Shown: positions 32,364 to 40,916, counted from the first letter of the stretch. The stretch: 49,660 nt of DNA from Chlamydiae bacterium CG10_big_fil_rev_8_21_14_0_10_35_9 (GCA_002773835.1 PFAC01000046.1:1-49660); one strand, 5' to 3'. Made by a program: numbers and translations. Notes: generated by a model not told the origin, from the letters alone.

Positions 32364-33577
32364 ACATCAAAAAAAGACTTTTCATTGGTTTTGTCGGCAA
32401 TTTCTTAGAACACTATGACCATGCTCTTTATGGTTTTCTGGCTCCTGTTTTAGCTAACATTTTCTTATTCCAAGAAGATTATACCTCTTCCTTATTGTGG
32501 ATTTTTATGATGTATCCTTTAGCTTTACTGCCTAAAATCATTGGGTCTGTTTTTTTTGGCTTTATAGGAGATACAAAAGGGGCAAAAAAAGCTTTAAGCA
32601 TGTCCTTAAATGGCATGGCGATAGTCACTGTTTGCATCGGCTTGATCCCTTCCTATCAATCTATTGGAATAATCGCTCCTTTCTTGCTGTTCTCGCTCAG
32701 ACTTTCCCAAAGTTTTTTTACATCGTCTGAAACCGTTGGGGGGGCTATTTTTCTTTTAGAAGAAGAAAATAAAATAGAAAAAAATATCTTAAGCAGTGTG
32801 TATGATATGTCAAGTATTGCTGGGATATTTTTAGCATCTTTTTTAATAAGCATATTTAGTTATTTTGGAATCTTAGATAGTCAATGGAGAGTTCTTTTTT
32901 TCATTGGAGCTATTACAGCATATCTTGGGTATCTTGTAAGAAGGTCGGATGAAATAAGTTATAAGAAGAAAGAAAGAAGTCAAAATGTAGCCATTATTCC
33001 ATTTTGTGCAATAGTTGCCGTGTCCGGCCTTTCTCATGCTATTTATAACATCATTTTTGTTTTTATGAATGGATGGTTGTCAACTATAGCTTCGATTAAT
33101 ATTTCGAATGTTTTTATGATGAATAACTTTTTGTTAGTTTTAGATTTTGTTCTGCTCCCTGTGTTTGGGTTTTTAGCTTCCAAGCACTCAAAAGAAAAAA
33201 TCATGGCAATAGCCTTATTTTGCATCTGCGTATTTTCACTTCCTTTGTTTGCCTTACTGCAATCAGGGTCTTTGATGGTTATTTTTCTTGTGAGAGTATT
33301 ATTGGTAATAGCGGGAGTATCTATTAGTGCTCCATTTTATCACTGGGCTATTAGCATTACTCCTAAGCATGCACGTTTTAAAACCTTGGGGTTAGCTTAT
33401 GTAATAGGATCTCAAATAATTGGGAAAAGCGCTCCAGCCGTTAGTCTTTTTCTTTTTTCCAAAACTAAATGGGTAGTAGCTCCGGGAATTTATCTTCTTG
33501 CAGTAGCTTTAATAGCTTCTCTTTTTTTGATGTATTTGAGGGCAAGGCAGAGGTCGATGGATAAAGCACTTCCATAA
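32360..33577 (+). CDS. MFS transporter under TPP riboswitch control, probable thiamine-related uptake
   Basis: The 405-residue product has 12 hydrophobic segments and starts GNFLEHYDHALYGFLAPVLA, the signature of the metabolite:H+ symporter (ProP-like) branch, with the loop GFIGDTKGAKKAL matching the MFS motif G-x-x-x-D-x-x-G-R-R. The start is GTG after GGAGGAAG. Because its leader is a TPP riboswitch, the cargo is probably thiamine, a precursor or a thiamine phosphate; family membership alone would not tell. Its last 113 bp are overlapped by convergent truA. Confidence 0.85.
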   Translation: MNIKKRLFIGFVGNFLEHYDHALYGFLAPVLANIFLFQEDYTSSLLWIFMMYPLALLPKIIGSVFFGFIGDTKGAKKALSMSLNGMAIVTVCIGLIPSYQSIGIIAPFLLFSLRLSQSFFTSSETVGGAIFLLEEENKIEKNILSSVYDMSSIAGIFLASFLISIFSYFGILDSQWRVLFFIGAITAYLGYLVRRSDEISYKKKERSQNVAIIPFCAIVAVSGLSHAIYNIIFVFMNGWLSTIASINISNVFMMNNFLLVLDFVLLPVFGFLASKHSKEKIMAIALFCICVFSLPLFALLQSGSLMVIFLVRVLLVIAGVSISAPFYHWAISITPKHARFKTLGLAYVIGSQIIGKSAPAVSLFLFSKTKWVVAPGIYLLAVALIASLFLMYLRARQRSMDKALP

Positions 33578-34295
33578 GGAATAATCCATTAGCTGGAACG
33601 GTAGAAGGGGCAGACCTTCGATCTTTTGCTGCAAAAATATCTTCAATGGCTTGTATTGGCAGTTTGTGGGTCGCAACTTGTAGTAAGCAACCGACAATGT
33701 TTCTAACCATTTTGTATAAAAAGCCATTAGCTCGTAAGTGGACTATTATTTCGTGATTTCTTTGAGTGACCAAAGCAGATGTTATATTTTTGACTCTTTC
33801 ATTGTCATTGGATCCTCTATTAGAAAAAGAGGTGAAATCATGAATACCTTCAAATTTTTTAACGGCTTGCTTCATGAGTTCAATATCTAGCTTTTGAGGA
33901 AAATGCAGTCGATAATTGCGTAAAAAAGGAGGCATGATTAGGTCATTGTAAATGTAATAGTGATAGATCTTGTCTTTAGTAGAGTATCGGGCATGGAAAT
34001 TAGAGGAGACGGGCTCAATGGAAAGAACTTTAATGTCATTGGGAAGAACTAGGTTAGCAGAATGCAGAAACTTGTCCAAGTTCAATGGCGAGACAGCATC
34101 GAAGTGAGCAACTTGTTTTAAAGCATGTGCGTTAGCATCAGTTCTTCCTGAAGCTGTAAGATGAATATTTTCTTGCAAAAGCTGCGAAAAAATCTCCTGC
34201 ATTGTTTGTTGAATCGTTATGCCATTAGGCTGAATTTGCCAACCACGATAGTGGGTTCCATCATAGGAAAATAGGACCTTATATCTTTGCTTCAT
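33465..34295 (-). CDS. truA: tRNA pseudouridine synthase A
   Basis: TruA makes pseudouridine at positions 38-40 of the tRNA anticodon arm. The 276-residue product has YDGTHYRGWQIQPNGITIQQTMQ, the catalytic TASGRTDANAHALKQVAHFD motif (Asp in GRTDA), FHARYSTKDKIYHYY and NGFLYKMVRNIVG, and the C-terminal core ends ANGLFLMEVLYP. The last 30 residues form an unusual basic and acidic tail, encoded opposite the 3' end of the MFS gene. The start overlaps ispD by 4 bp (ATGA), as in C. trachomatis where ispD and truA are adjacent (from memory). Confidence 0.95.
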   Translation of the reverse strand: MKQRYKVLFSYDGTHYRGWQIQPNGITIQQTMQEIFSQLLQENIHLTASGRTDANAHALKQVAHFDAVSPLNLDKFLHSANLVLPNDIKVLSIEPVSSNFHARYSTKDKIYHYYIYNDLIMPPFLRNYRLHFPQKLDIELMKQAVKKFEGIHDFTSFSNRGSNDNERVKNITSALVTQRNHEIIVHLRANGFLYKMVRNIVGCLLQVATHKLPIQAIEDIFAAKDRRSAPSTVPANGLFLMEVLYPSTSALPSNTSKKEKLLKLLQEDKFPELLPI

Positions 34296-34954
34296 AAAAG
34301 AGCCTCAGCAATCTTGAGATCTTCCGGATTTGTAATTTTTATATTTTTGCTTGAGCCTTCCACTATTTTTATATTGGGATGAAAATGTTCTACTAGAGAT
34401 ATATCATCCGTTACCTCTCTAGGATTTTGGATAAGTTCATTAAAGCCTTGAGCTAAAATATCATAGTGAAAAGCTTGAGGTGTTTGGATATTCCACAGTT
34501 CTTGTCTATCAAGTGTTTTAGTTATACAAAAGTTTTTATCTACCTGTTTGATAGTAGATATTACAGGAGTAGCGAGAGTCGCAGCTCCATAATCTTTAGC
34601 TGCCTCAATAAGTTTTAAAATGTCAGATAAGGAAATGAGCGGTCTTGCAATGTCGTGGATTAAAATAATCCCTTGCTTGTTGGATATCTTTTGAAATCCA
34701 TGAAAGGAAGAATCTTGTCTTTTTTTTCCAGGAAGAGCAAAGGAAATCTTTTTGTTGTCATCTGAAAATAAATGTTGATATTCTGGGGCAGTGACAACAA
34801 TAATTTCTACTACACCTTGGATTTGAAGGAATTTTTCAAAGCTATACAAGGCCACTGGCTTTTCTTTCAAAGTATGATACTGCTTTGCTAGATTGCTTTG
34901 AAAGCGAGAGCCTTGGCCGCCTGATAATAAAATAACACTGATAGAACCTTTCAT
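34292..34954 (-). CDS. ispD: 2-C-methyl-D-erythritol 4-phosphate cytidylyltransferase
   Basis: IspD adds CMP to methylerythritol phosphate in the non-mevalonate isoprenoid pathway. The 220-residue product has the nucleotide-binding start ISVILLSGGQGSRFQSNLAKQY (with the G-x-G-x-R loop and Lys), VEIIVVTAPEY, IILIHDIARPLIS (the H-D-x-A-R-P box) and TPQAFHYDIL, then TDDISLVEHF, as expected for the family. It is short by only a few residues. Part of a minus-strand operon with truA. Confidence 0.93.
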   Translation of the reverse strand: MKGSISVILLSGGQGSRFQSNLAKQYHTLKEKPVALYSFEKFLQIQGVVEIIVVTAPEYQHLFSDDNKKISFALPGKKRQDSSFHGFQKISNKQGIILIHDIARPLISLSDILKLIEAAKDYGAATLATPVISTIKQVDKNFCITKTLDRQELWNIQTPQAFHYDILAQGFNELIQNPREVTDDISLVEHFHPNIKIVEGSSKNIKITNPEDLKIAEALL

Positions 34955-34992
34955 AGGTAGTTATTTTAGCGGATCGGGCAGGGAAAGAACAA

Positions 34993-35015
34993 GCCCAAAA
35001 GAGGATCTTTTGGGC
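34993..35015 (-). terminator. Terminator downstream of the SWIB gene
   Basis: GCCCAAAAGA (34993-35002) pairs perfectly with TCTTTTGGGC (35006-35015) around a 3-base loop. It lies 14 bp beyond the SWIB stop; on the minus strand the hairpin is followed by TTGTTCTTTCC, a short T-rich stretch. Confidence 0.75.
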
Positions 35016-35028
35016 ATATAGTTTTATT

Positions 35029-35283
35029 TTAAGACAAGTGTTTATTTACACGCTTAGTCATTTCAAACATGTTAATTGCCTTTTTACCGCCGAAAACTTT
35101 AGCAAGCTTTTCGTCTGGGATGATATTTCGTTTGTTTTTTTCATCTTGAAGACGACGTGACTTAATGTAAGCCCAAAGTTTTTTAGTAACTTCTGTTCTA
35201 GGCATAGGTCCTTTACCAACTACAGCTGCGAGTTCTTCGCTGATTTTCATTGGTTGCATAAACTTAGATTCTTTCTTTGCCAT
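35029..35283 (-). CDS. SWIB/MDM2-domain protein
   Basis: The 84-residue protein is almost all SWIB domain: FMQPMKISEELAAVVGKGPM, PRTEVTKKLWAYIKSRRLQD, RNIIPDEKLAKVFGGKKAIN. SWIB domains are typical of eukaryotic chromatin-remodelling complexes and, in bacteria, mostly of Chlamydiae, where the protein may act with DNA topoisomerase or in nucleoid structure. It is basic. A perfect AAAGGAG ribosome-binding site precedes the ATG. In C. trachomatis the equivalent gene neighbours prfB; here an inserted UGP3-like gene and a membrane protein gene separate them. Confidence 0.93.
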   Translation of the reverse strand: MAKKESKFMQPMKISEELAAVVGKGPMPRTEVTKKLWAYIKSRRLQDEKNKRNIIPDEKLAKVFGGKKAINMFEMTKRVNKHLS

Positions 35284-35414
35284 ATTAATACTCCTTTATA
35301 CGGTGATAGGATTACTTATTCTCCTTAAATGAAATCTTTTATCCTTCTAGTGGTTTTATAGTCAAAAAAAATCGTGAGAAAATTTAAGCTTAGTATTTTA
35401 AAACTTTTGCACAT

Positions 35415-37493
35415 ATGAGTATAGAAAAGAAAAAAAAAGAAATTTCGTATTGGATAACTGAAGTAAGTTTAGCTAAATCATTGCAGGAAAAAGTAAGTAT
35501 CTTAGCTAAACACAAAGGCTTCAAAAAATCTAAGTTGTCAGAGAACCCTGCTTATTTATCTTTGTCTCTTAGAAAACAATTTGTGATTCAATCACTTATT
35601 GTCATCGGAGAGTTTGAAAACCTGTCAAAGGGTTTGAAAAATGGGGTGTTGTATAATGCTTCTTTGTTAGACCAACTAGAAGAAGTAGAAAGCTTTTGCA
35701 GCGAGATTCAAGGGATTTTGGGATATCAGCTTACTTTATTAAACTTGATATCTAAGAAACAGACACCTGAGACGCTAGCAAATTATTTCCCTCCAAATTT
35801 TGTAGATATTTCTACAAGAACTCCTTTAGTGAACAAAGCAATTCGCTGGGGACTTGAGGATCTGCCAAAAATGGGAGAGATATATGTTTTGGGAGGAGCT
35901 GCCGACAGGCTTCATTTACAACATCCTGTTACGCATCGTGAAATGCCGGCTGCCATGTTAAAGTTTACAGGTAAGACCTTACTAGAAATACTTATTAATG
36001 ATTTAAAAGCTAAAGAAAACCTTTACGAAAAAGTTTTTCATAAAAAAATCATTACTCCTATTGCTGTCATGACATCTTATGAGAAAAATAATCATGAAAT
36101 GATCCTTGAGTTATTAGAGAAAAACAATTGGTTTGAAAGGCCACCTGAATATTTCAAATTTTTTACGCAGCCTTCTGTACCTGTAATAGATATTTCAGGA
36201 AACTGGATTATCAACAGCAACAAGCAAGTATTAATGAAACCGGGAGGGCATGGAGCTTTATGGAAACTTGCGAAAGATCAAAAAGTCTTCCAGTGGATGA
36301 AATCCCATAAAAGGAAAAAAGGGTTAATTCGGCAAATTAATAATCCTATCGCAGGTACTGACTATGGCTTACTTGCTTTCACGGGATGGGGACTTAAAGG
36401 GGACTTGCAATTTGGTTTTGCTTCCTGCGCTCGAAGGGTCAATGCTCAAGAGGGAGTCAATGTTTTAGTAGAAAGAAGAGACAAAAATAATTCTTGTGAG
36501 TATTTCCTTTCCAATATTGAGTATTGTGAGTTTGAAAAATACGGCATTGAAGATAAGCCATTTCAAGAAAATGGTATTTATTCCAGGTTCTCCTCAAATA
36601 CTAATATTTTATTTGCCGATTTTGACGCGGTAGAAGAGAAGGTAGCAAAAGTTCCTTTTCCTGGAATGCTCGTCAACTTTAAGAATATCATTTCCTCTAA
36701 TGAGACTGTATTAGCTGGAAGGCTTGAAACTACTATGCAAAATATTGCGGATGCATTTACGGAAAAGCATCCTAAACCATTGAAAAACAAACAAACTGTT
36801 AAAACTTTTGTAACTTACAATGATCGAGCGAAAACAATTTCTACTACAAAAAAAGTATTTAAAAAAGGTGTGTCTGAGCTAGAAACGCCTGAAAAGTGTT
36901 TTTATGATCTTTTGAAGAACAATCATGAGCTTTTGACTAAGTTTTGTAAAGTGAAAGTGGAACCATTTATTGATTTTGCAACTTATGTAAAACGAGGTCC
37001 TTCTTTTATTTTTACATATCTTCCAAGCTTAGGACCTCTATATTCAATTATTTCACAAAAACTGCAACGTGGAGAAATTCATAATCAATCAGAGCTGCAA
37101 TTAAATATCTCCGAAGTTTTTGTTCGCAATATACATCTTAAAGGTTCCATGATAGTTGACGCAAAAGATACTAAAAGCTTTTGTTCCATGGAAAATTTTT
37201 CTGTATGTAATCGGGGTATAGATTTTTTAGTCCCTCAAGACTTTTGGAAAGGTGATATCAGCCGAAAAGAAGCTTTTCGTATTTCTTTAGGGAAAAATAG
37301 CGGAATTATTTTAAACAATCTTACAATCGAAGGGAATATGACTATTGAGGTTCCTGATAATACAGTTTATAGAGTTATTGAAGAAAAAGGTGACATAAAG
37401 ATTCTTGAGACTGATGAGGTAAGAAGGCTTGATTATCAGTTTAATGAAAATTCTGAAATAGAAGTGAAGGCAGTGGATTTCTGCCTTCTTTAA
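35415..37493 (+). CDS. UGP3-like UTP-sugar-1-phosphate uridylyltransferase
   Basis: The 692-residue protein has an N-terminal helical domain (1-145) and then a UDPGP-type nucleotidyltransferase domain. That domain begins with VLGGAADRL (158-166), the glycine-rich loop of the family, then EMPAAMLKFTGKTLLE, ITPIAVMTSYEKNNHEM and KPGGHGALWKLA (275-286), which correspond to the nucleotide-binding loops, and QINNPIAGTDYGLLAF. The C-terminal part (480-690) contains a left-handed helix-like region. The run of motifs and the overall length match, from memory, plastid UDP-glucose pyrophosphorylase UGP3 of plants more closely than ordinary bacterial GalU. The likely product is UDP-glucose or a related UDP-sugar. 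Confidence 0.78.
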   Translation: MSIEKKKKEISYWITEVSLAKSLQEKVSILAKHKGFKKSKLSENPAYLSLSLRKQFVIQSLIVIGEFENLSKGLKNGVLYNASLLDQLEEVESFCSEIQGILGYQLTLLNLISKKQTPETLANYFPPNFVDISTRTPLVNKAIRWGLEDLPKMGEIYVLGGAADRLHLQHPVTHREMPAAMLKFTGKTLLEILINDLKAKENLYEKVFHKKIITPIAVMTSYEKNNHEMILELLEKNNWFERPPEYFKFFTQPSVPVIDISGNWIINSNKQVLMKPGGHGALWKLAKDQKVFQWMKSHKRKKGLIRQINNPIAGTDYGLLAFTGWGLKGDLQFGFASCARRVNAQEGVNVLVERRDKNNSCEYFLSNIEYCEFEKYGIEDKPFQENGIYSRFSSNTNILFADFDAVEEKVAKVPFPGMLVNFKNIISSNETVLAGRLETTMQNIADAFTEKHPKPLKNKQTVKTFVTYNDRAKTISTTKKVFKKGVSELETPEKCFYDLLKNNHELLTKFCKVKVEPFIDFATYVKRGPSFIFTYLPSLGPLYSIISQKLQRGEIHNQSELQLNISEVFVRNIHLKGSMIVDAKDTKSFCSMENFSVCNRGIDFLVPQDFWKGDISRKEAFRISLGKNSGIILNNLTIEGNMTIEVPDNTVYRVIEEKGDIKILETDEVRRLDYQFNENSEIEVKAVDFCLL

Positions 37494-37510
37494 CTAGAAC
37501 AAGCTACATA

Positions 37511-37951
37511 TTATGCAGTAGGGGTATCGACAACATCAACATCAACATCAACATCAACAGCTGGAGAAGCGCCTTCAGCTTCGTCAACATCATCAGCTTC
37601 GTCAACATCAACAGCTTCGTCAACATCAACAGCGGCTAGAGTATCACCAGCACCTGTAGTAGAAGCGGAATCATTCTTTGTGGATAATAAATGCATTATT
37701 CCACCGCTTACTAATGCTATTGTTATTGCAAGTAGAGCTAAAGGAGTTTTATTAGCCCAAACAGTTTTAACAAAAGAAGAAACGCCTGTGCTTAGTCTAG
37801 TAGAAGCTAGATATTCATAAGCTCTACCTAGTTTTTCAAAAGCTGATATCGCAACAGATTTAACTGTAGATGTCACTGGACTAGTTTTTTCTGCCACCCA
37901 ATTGTAGCCGGACTTGATTGGTTGTGTTAAAGTGTTTATTGCTTGTGACAT
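37511..37951 (-). CDS. Membrane protein with acidic Val-Asp repeat tail
   Basis: The 146-residue protein has a helical N-terminal half (residues 1-65), one membrane segment (TPLALLAITIALVSGGIMHLL, about 69-89) and a C-terminal tail of low-complexity acidic repeats: VDVDEA units, then VDVDVDVDVV. The DNA repeats are CATCAA hexamers and an 18-bp unit (37523-37632), the kind of tract that changes length by slippage. AGAGGAAAT precedes the ATG. No family recognised. The layout recalls the protein at the right edge of the window (membrane segment plus repeat tail). Confidence 0.65.
   Translation of the reverse strand: MSQAINTLTQPIKSGYNWVAEKTSPVTSTVKSVAISAFEKLGRAYEYLASTRLSTGVSSFVKTVWANKTPLALLAITIALVSGGIMHLLSTKNDSASTTGAGDTLAAVDVDEAVDVDEADDVDEAEGASPAVDVDVDVDVVDTPTA
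37523..37632 (-). repeat. Hexamer/18-mer coding repeats (Val-Asp)
   Basis: Direct repeats CATCAA (four in a row near 37530-37556) and copies of a unit with CAGCTTCGTCAACAT encode the acidic tail VDVDEA of the membrane protein gene. They are in frame, so length changes by whole repeats would keep the protein intact. Confidence 0.85.
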
Positions 37952-38125
37952 TATTTCCTCTTATATTTAGTTTGTTAATTTAAAAGGGAAAACGATAGCC
38001 AAGTATAAATTTCTTGTAAAGTTGAAGTTAAATCGAAATGAAATAAAAAATATTTCAGGAGACAACGAAGATTTACTTTTTTTTCATTTTGTTATATAAA
38101 CCCTCTACTAAAAAAGGAGACTCTC

Positions 38126-39224
38126 ATGAACTTAGAAACTATAGAAAGATTTAATGCCCTTCAGACTAAACTAGATGACATGTGGAGGTATCTTTGACTT
38201 AGCTTCAAAAGAAGATGAGTTAAAGAAACTAGAAAATTTAATGGAAGATTCTCAATTCTGGGATGATAGTGCAAATGCCAAAAAAATTATTGCAAAGTCA
38301 AATGCTTTAAAAAAGTGGATTATTCCCTATCGAGATGCTCAATCGAGATATCTAAATATTAAAGAGCTTTTACCAGAAGCGGAAAAAGAAAATGACAACT
38401 CCTTAATAGAAGACCTTTACCAAGAGCTTGACACAGTTGAAAAACTTGTGGTTGAACTCGAAGTAATGAGAATGCTTTCAGGAGAGCTGGATCCTAAAGA
38501 TTGCTTTCTGACTATTAATTCAGGAGCAGGAGGAACCGAGTCTTGTGATTGGGCCGAAATGCTCTCTAGAATGTATCAAAGATGGGCCGTTAAAAAAGGT
38601 TGGAAAGCGGAAATCATTGATAGAGTTGATGGAGAAGTTGCTGGCATAAAAAGCATTACTTTTAAATTGAGTGGGGATTTTGCTTATGGATACAGCAAGT
38701 CTGAAAAAGGGGTACATCGATTAGTTCGTATCTCTCCTTTTGATTCAAATGCCCGCAGACACACTTCTTTTGCGTCTGTTGATGTAACTCCTATCATTGA
38801 TGATGAAATTTCCATAGAAATTAAGCCGGAAGATATTCGCATTGATACGTATAGGGCGTCAGGAGCTGGTGGCCAGCATGTTAACAAAACAGACTCGGCT
38901 GTGAGGGTGACTCATATTTCTACGAATATAGTAGTTTCCTGCCAAAAAGAAAGAAGCCAAATGCAAAACAAAGAAATGTGCATGAAAATGCTCAAGTCTA
39001 AACTTTATGAAAAGGAAGTTACTGAAAGAGAAAATGCTTTAAAGAAAATAGGCGGGGAGAAAAAAGAGATTTCTTGGGGATCACAGATTCGAAATTATGT
39101 TTTTCATCCGTATTCTCTTGTAAAAGATGCTAGAACAAAAGTAGAAACAGGAAATATTCAAGCTGTCATGGATGGTGAGATTGATGACTTCGTCAATGCT
39201 TATCTAAGAGAGTTTGGAGCATAA
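38126..39224 (+). CDS. prfB: Peptide chain release factor 2 (programmed +1 frameshift)
   Basis: RF2 releases peptides at UGA and UAA. A 23-codon first frame (MNLETIERFNALQTKLDDMWRYL ends at CTT) meets TGA at 38195-38197. The site TATCTTTGAC preceded by GGAGG matches the classic autoregulatory slip: the ribosome moves +1 after CTT and continues at GAC (38196). The long second frame (38175-39224) encodes SPF recognition loop (RISPFDSNARRH) and GGQ (SGAGGQHVNKTDSAVRVTH). The total is 366 residues, normal for RF2. GGAGA precedes the ATG. Confidence 0.96.
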
Positions 39225-39236
39225 AAATAAAGGCTT

Positions 39237-39743
39237 ATGAATATTCAAAATGATTTAGATATTCGCTATTCCACTGTTGAAGATAAGGATCCTTTGACTA
39301 AATGGCTTTTGGATAAAGAAACGCTTAAATGGTTTACCGTCTCAACAGAGAAGGAAGTTGATCTTTTGAGTACAAATTGGGTTAATTTTTCCAAGTTTAA
39401 CTCTTCGTTAACAGCTACTTTAGATAATGTTGCTTGTGGAATGGGAACGTTATTTTTAATGCCTTACAAAAAAGTAGCTCACCATGCTCTTTTTTATATA
39501 GTTGTAGATCCTAACAAAAGAAAACAGGGGATTGGAACTTCTTTAGTCAAAAATTTAATAAATCTTTCCCAAAACTACTTTCGACATGAGTTTCTTCATT
39601 GTGAAATTTATGAAGGCTGCCCTTTGCAGCCAGTTTTAGAAAAAATGGGTTTTACCTGCTTTGCCAACCAAGAAGGCTTTTTAGATATAAATGGCAAGTT
39701 ATTAAACCGATTATGCTATCAATATGTTTTTAAAAGGCCATAA
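39237..39743 (+). CDS. GNAT acetyltransferase (YhhY/RimJ-like), copy 1
   Basis: The 168-residue product has the GNAT fold: a variable N-terminal part, the strand ALFYIVVDP, acetyl-CoA loop NKRKQGIGTSLVKNLI (R/Q-x-x-G-x-G), and C-terminal LHCEIYEGCPLQPVLEKMGF. The first 30 residues are shared with the next gene (RYSTVEDKDPLTKWLLDKETLKWF), so the two are tandem paralogues. It starts 12 bp after prfB. C. trachomatis has a YhhY-type gene next to prfB (from memory). The acceptor is unknown. Confidence 0.8.
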   Translation: MNIQNDLDIRYSTVEDKDPLTKWLLDKETLKWFTVSTEKEVDLLSTNWVNFSKFNSSLTATLDNVACGMGTLFLMPYKKVAHHALFYIVVDPNKRKQGIGTSLVKNLINLSQNYFRHEFLHCEIYEGCPLQPVLEKMGFTCFANQEGFLDINGKLLNRLCYQYVFKRP

Positions 39744-39744
39744 C

Positions 39745-40236
39745 ATGGATGAAGTTGAAATAAGATTGGCTACTTATGAAGATAAAAAATACCTCGTTAA
39801 GTGGCTGAGTGATCCGGATACTTTGAGATGGTATCCTATGAGTAATGAAAGGGAAATCGAAGATGCGGCAAATATTTGGATCAGCTATGTAAAGTATAAA
39901 GCTGTCATTACAGCTCTATATAATGGACAACCTGCTGGCATTGCCAATCTTTACCTTCAGCATTTAAAAAAAGTGTCTCACCAATGCCTTTTAGCAATTG
40001 TAGTCGGTAAAGACTTCAGAAATAAAGGCATAGGCACACGCCTTATTCAAGAGCTCATCAAAATGGGACAAGAGCAATTTCACCTTAAATATCTTCATTT
40101 AGAGGTTTATGAGAATAACCCAGCTTTTTCCTTATATCAAAGGCTTGGTTTTGAAAAGTTTGGTGAGCAAAAAAACTTTATAAAAGAACAGGACAGATAT
40201 CGTTCAAAGATTTTTATGCAAAGGAAGTTGGTGTGA
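39745..40236 (+). CDS. GNAT acetyltransferase (YhhY/RimJ-like), copy 2
   Basis: From the ATG at 39745, one base after the stop of copy 1, the 163-residue product has the same plan: VEIRLATYEDKKYLVKWLSD, LLAIVVGKDFRNKGIGTRLIQELI (acetyl-CoA loop R-N-K-G-I-G-T), and LHLEVYENNPAFSLYQRLGF, the last motif more canonical than in copy 1. The next gene starts within its GTGA stop. Tandem position and shared motifs suggest duplication of one ancestral gene followed by divergence. Confidence 0.82.
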   Translation: MDEVEIRLATYEDKKYLVKWLSDPDTLRWYPMSNEREIEDAANIWISYVKYKAVITALYNGQPAGIANLYLQHLKKVSHQCLLAIVVGKDFRNKGIGTRLIQELIKMGQEQFHLKYLHLEVYENNPAFSLYQRLGFEKFGEQKNFIKEQDRYRSKIFMQRKLV

Positions 40237-40916
40237 ATAAGTCCTTTTCTCTTCTAGAAAAACTATCTACGTTAACAAGTTTAAAGGTTTATGTAACTTT
40301 GCATAATAATAAGAGCACTTACTTGAGCTTCCAAAAAAAAAGAAGAGAAGTTTTTTTTTCTTTACATAAGTTTTTTGAAACAGCTCCCTTAGATGTGCTC
40401 CAGTCTCTTGTTGATTATGCAGAAAGTGCTAAACAGACAAGCTTCACTAAAGTAAAACATTTTATTTATGCCAAGCAGCAAGAAATTGATCTTTCGCATA
40501 CCGTAAAGGAAAAAGATCTTCATATAGAAGGAAAGTACTTTAATTTACGACAAGCATACGAAAAAATAAATCAGAATTATTTTGATAATGCCTTGGATTT
40601 GAAAATAACATGGTTTTTCCCAAAGTATCGAAGCTTTAGAAATTTTACTTTTGGCAGCTATGATAGAAATCTAAAGTTAATTAAAATTAACTATCACTTA
40701 GACAGGCATGATACACCTGCATTTTATCTCGATAATTTGCTTTACCATGAAATGCTACATGCCGTCTGCCTTCCTTTTGTAGATGAAAAAGGAAGACTTA
40801 GAATTCATACAAAAGAGTTCAAAGAAAAAGAAAGGGTTTTTCCCATGTACAAACAAGCAAAAGAATGGGAAAAACAGTTTTTAAAAAAGTTTTGGAGGGA
40901 AAATGGCAGGTCATAG
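40233..40916 (+). CDS. SprT-like zinc metalloprotease-fold protein
   Basis: The 227-residue product has a SprT-like domain from about residue 100 on: ALDLKITWFFPKYRSFRNFTFGSY, then LLYHEMLHAVCLPF (the H-E-x-x-H zinc motif) and HTKEFKEKE, which supplies the third ligand as in SPRTN/SprT. Residues 1-95 are helical and basic. The family includes DNA-protein crosslink proteases, but bacterial members are mostly uncharacterised. It begins at GTG, overlapping the GNAT stop by 4 bp, and its end overlaps yebC by 14 bp, so it belongs to the same operon. Confidence 0.8.
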   Translation: MNKSFSLLEKLSTLTSLKVYVTLHNNKSTYLSFQKKRREVFFSLHKFFETAPLDVLQSLVDYAESAKQTSFTKVKHFIYAKQQEIDLSHTVKEKDLHIEGKYFNLRQAYEKINQNYFDNALDLKITWFFPKYRSFRNFTFGSYDRNLKLIKINYHLDRHDTPAFYLDNLLYHEMLHAVCLPFVDEKGRLRIHTKEFKEKERVFPMYKQAKEWEKQFLKKFWRENGRS

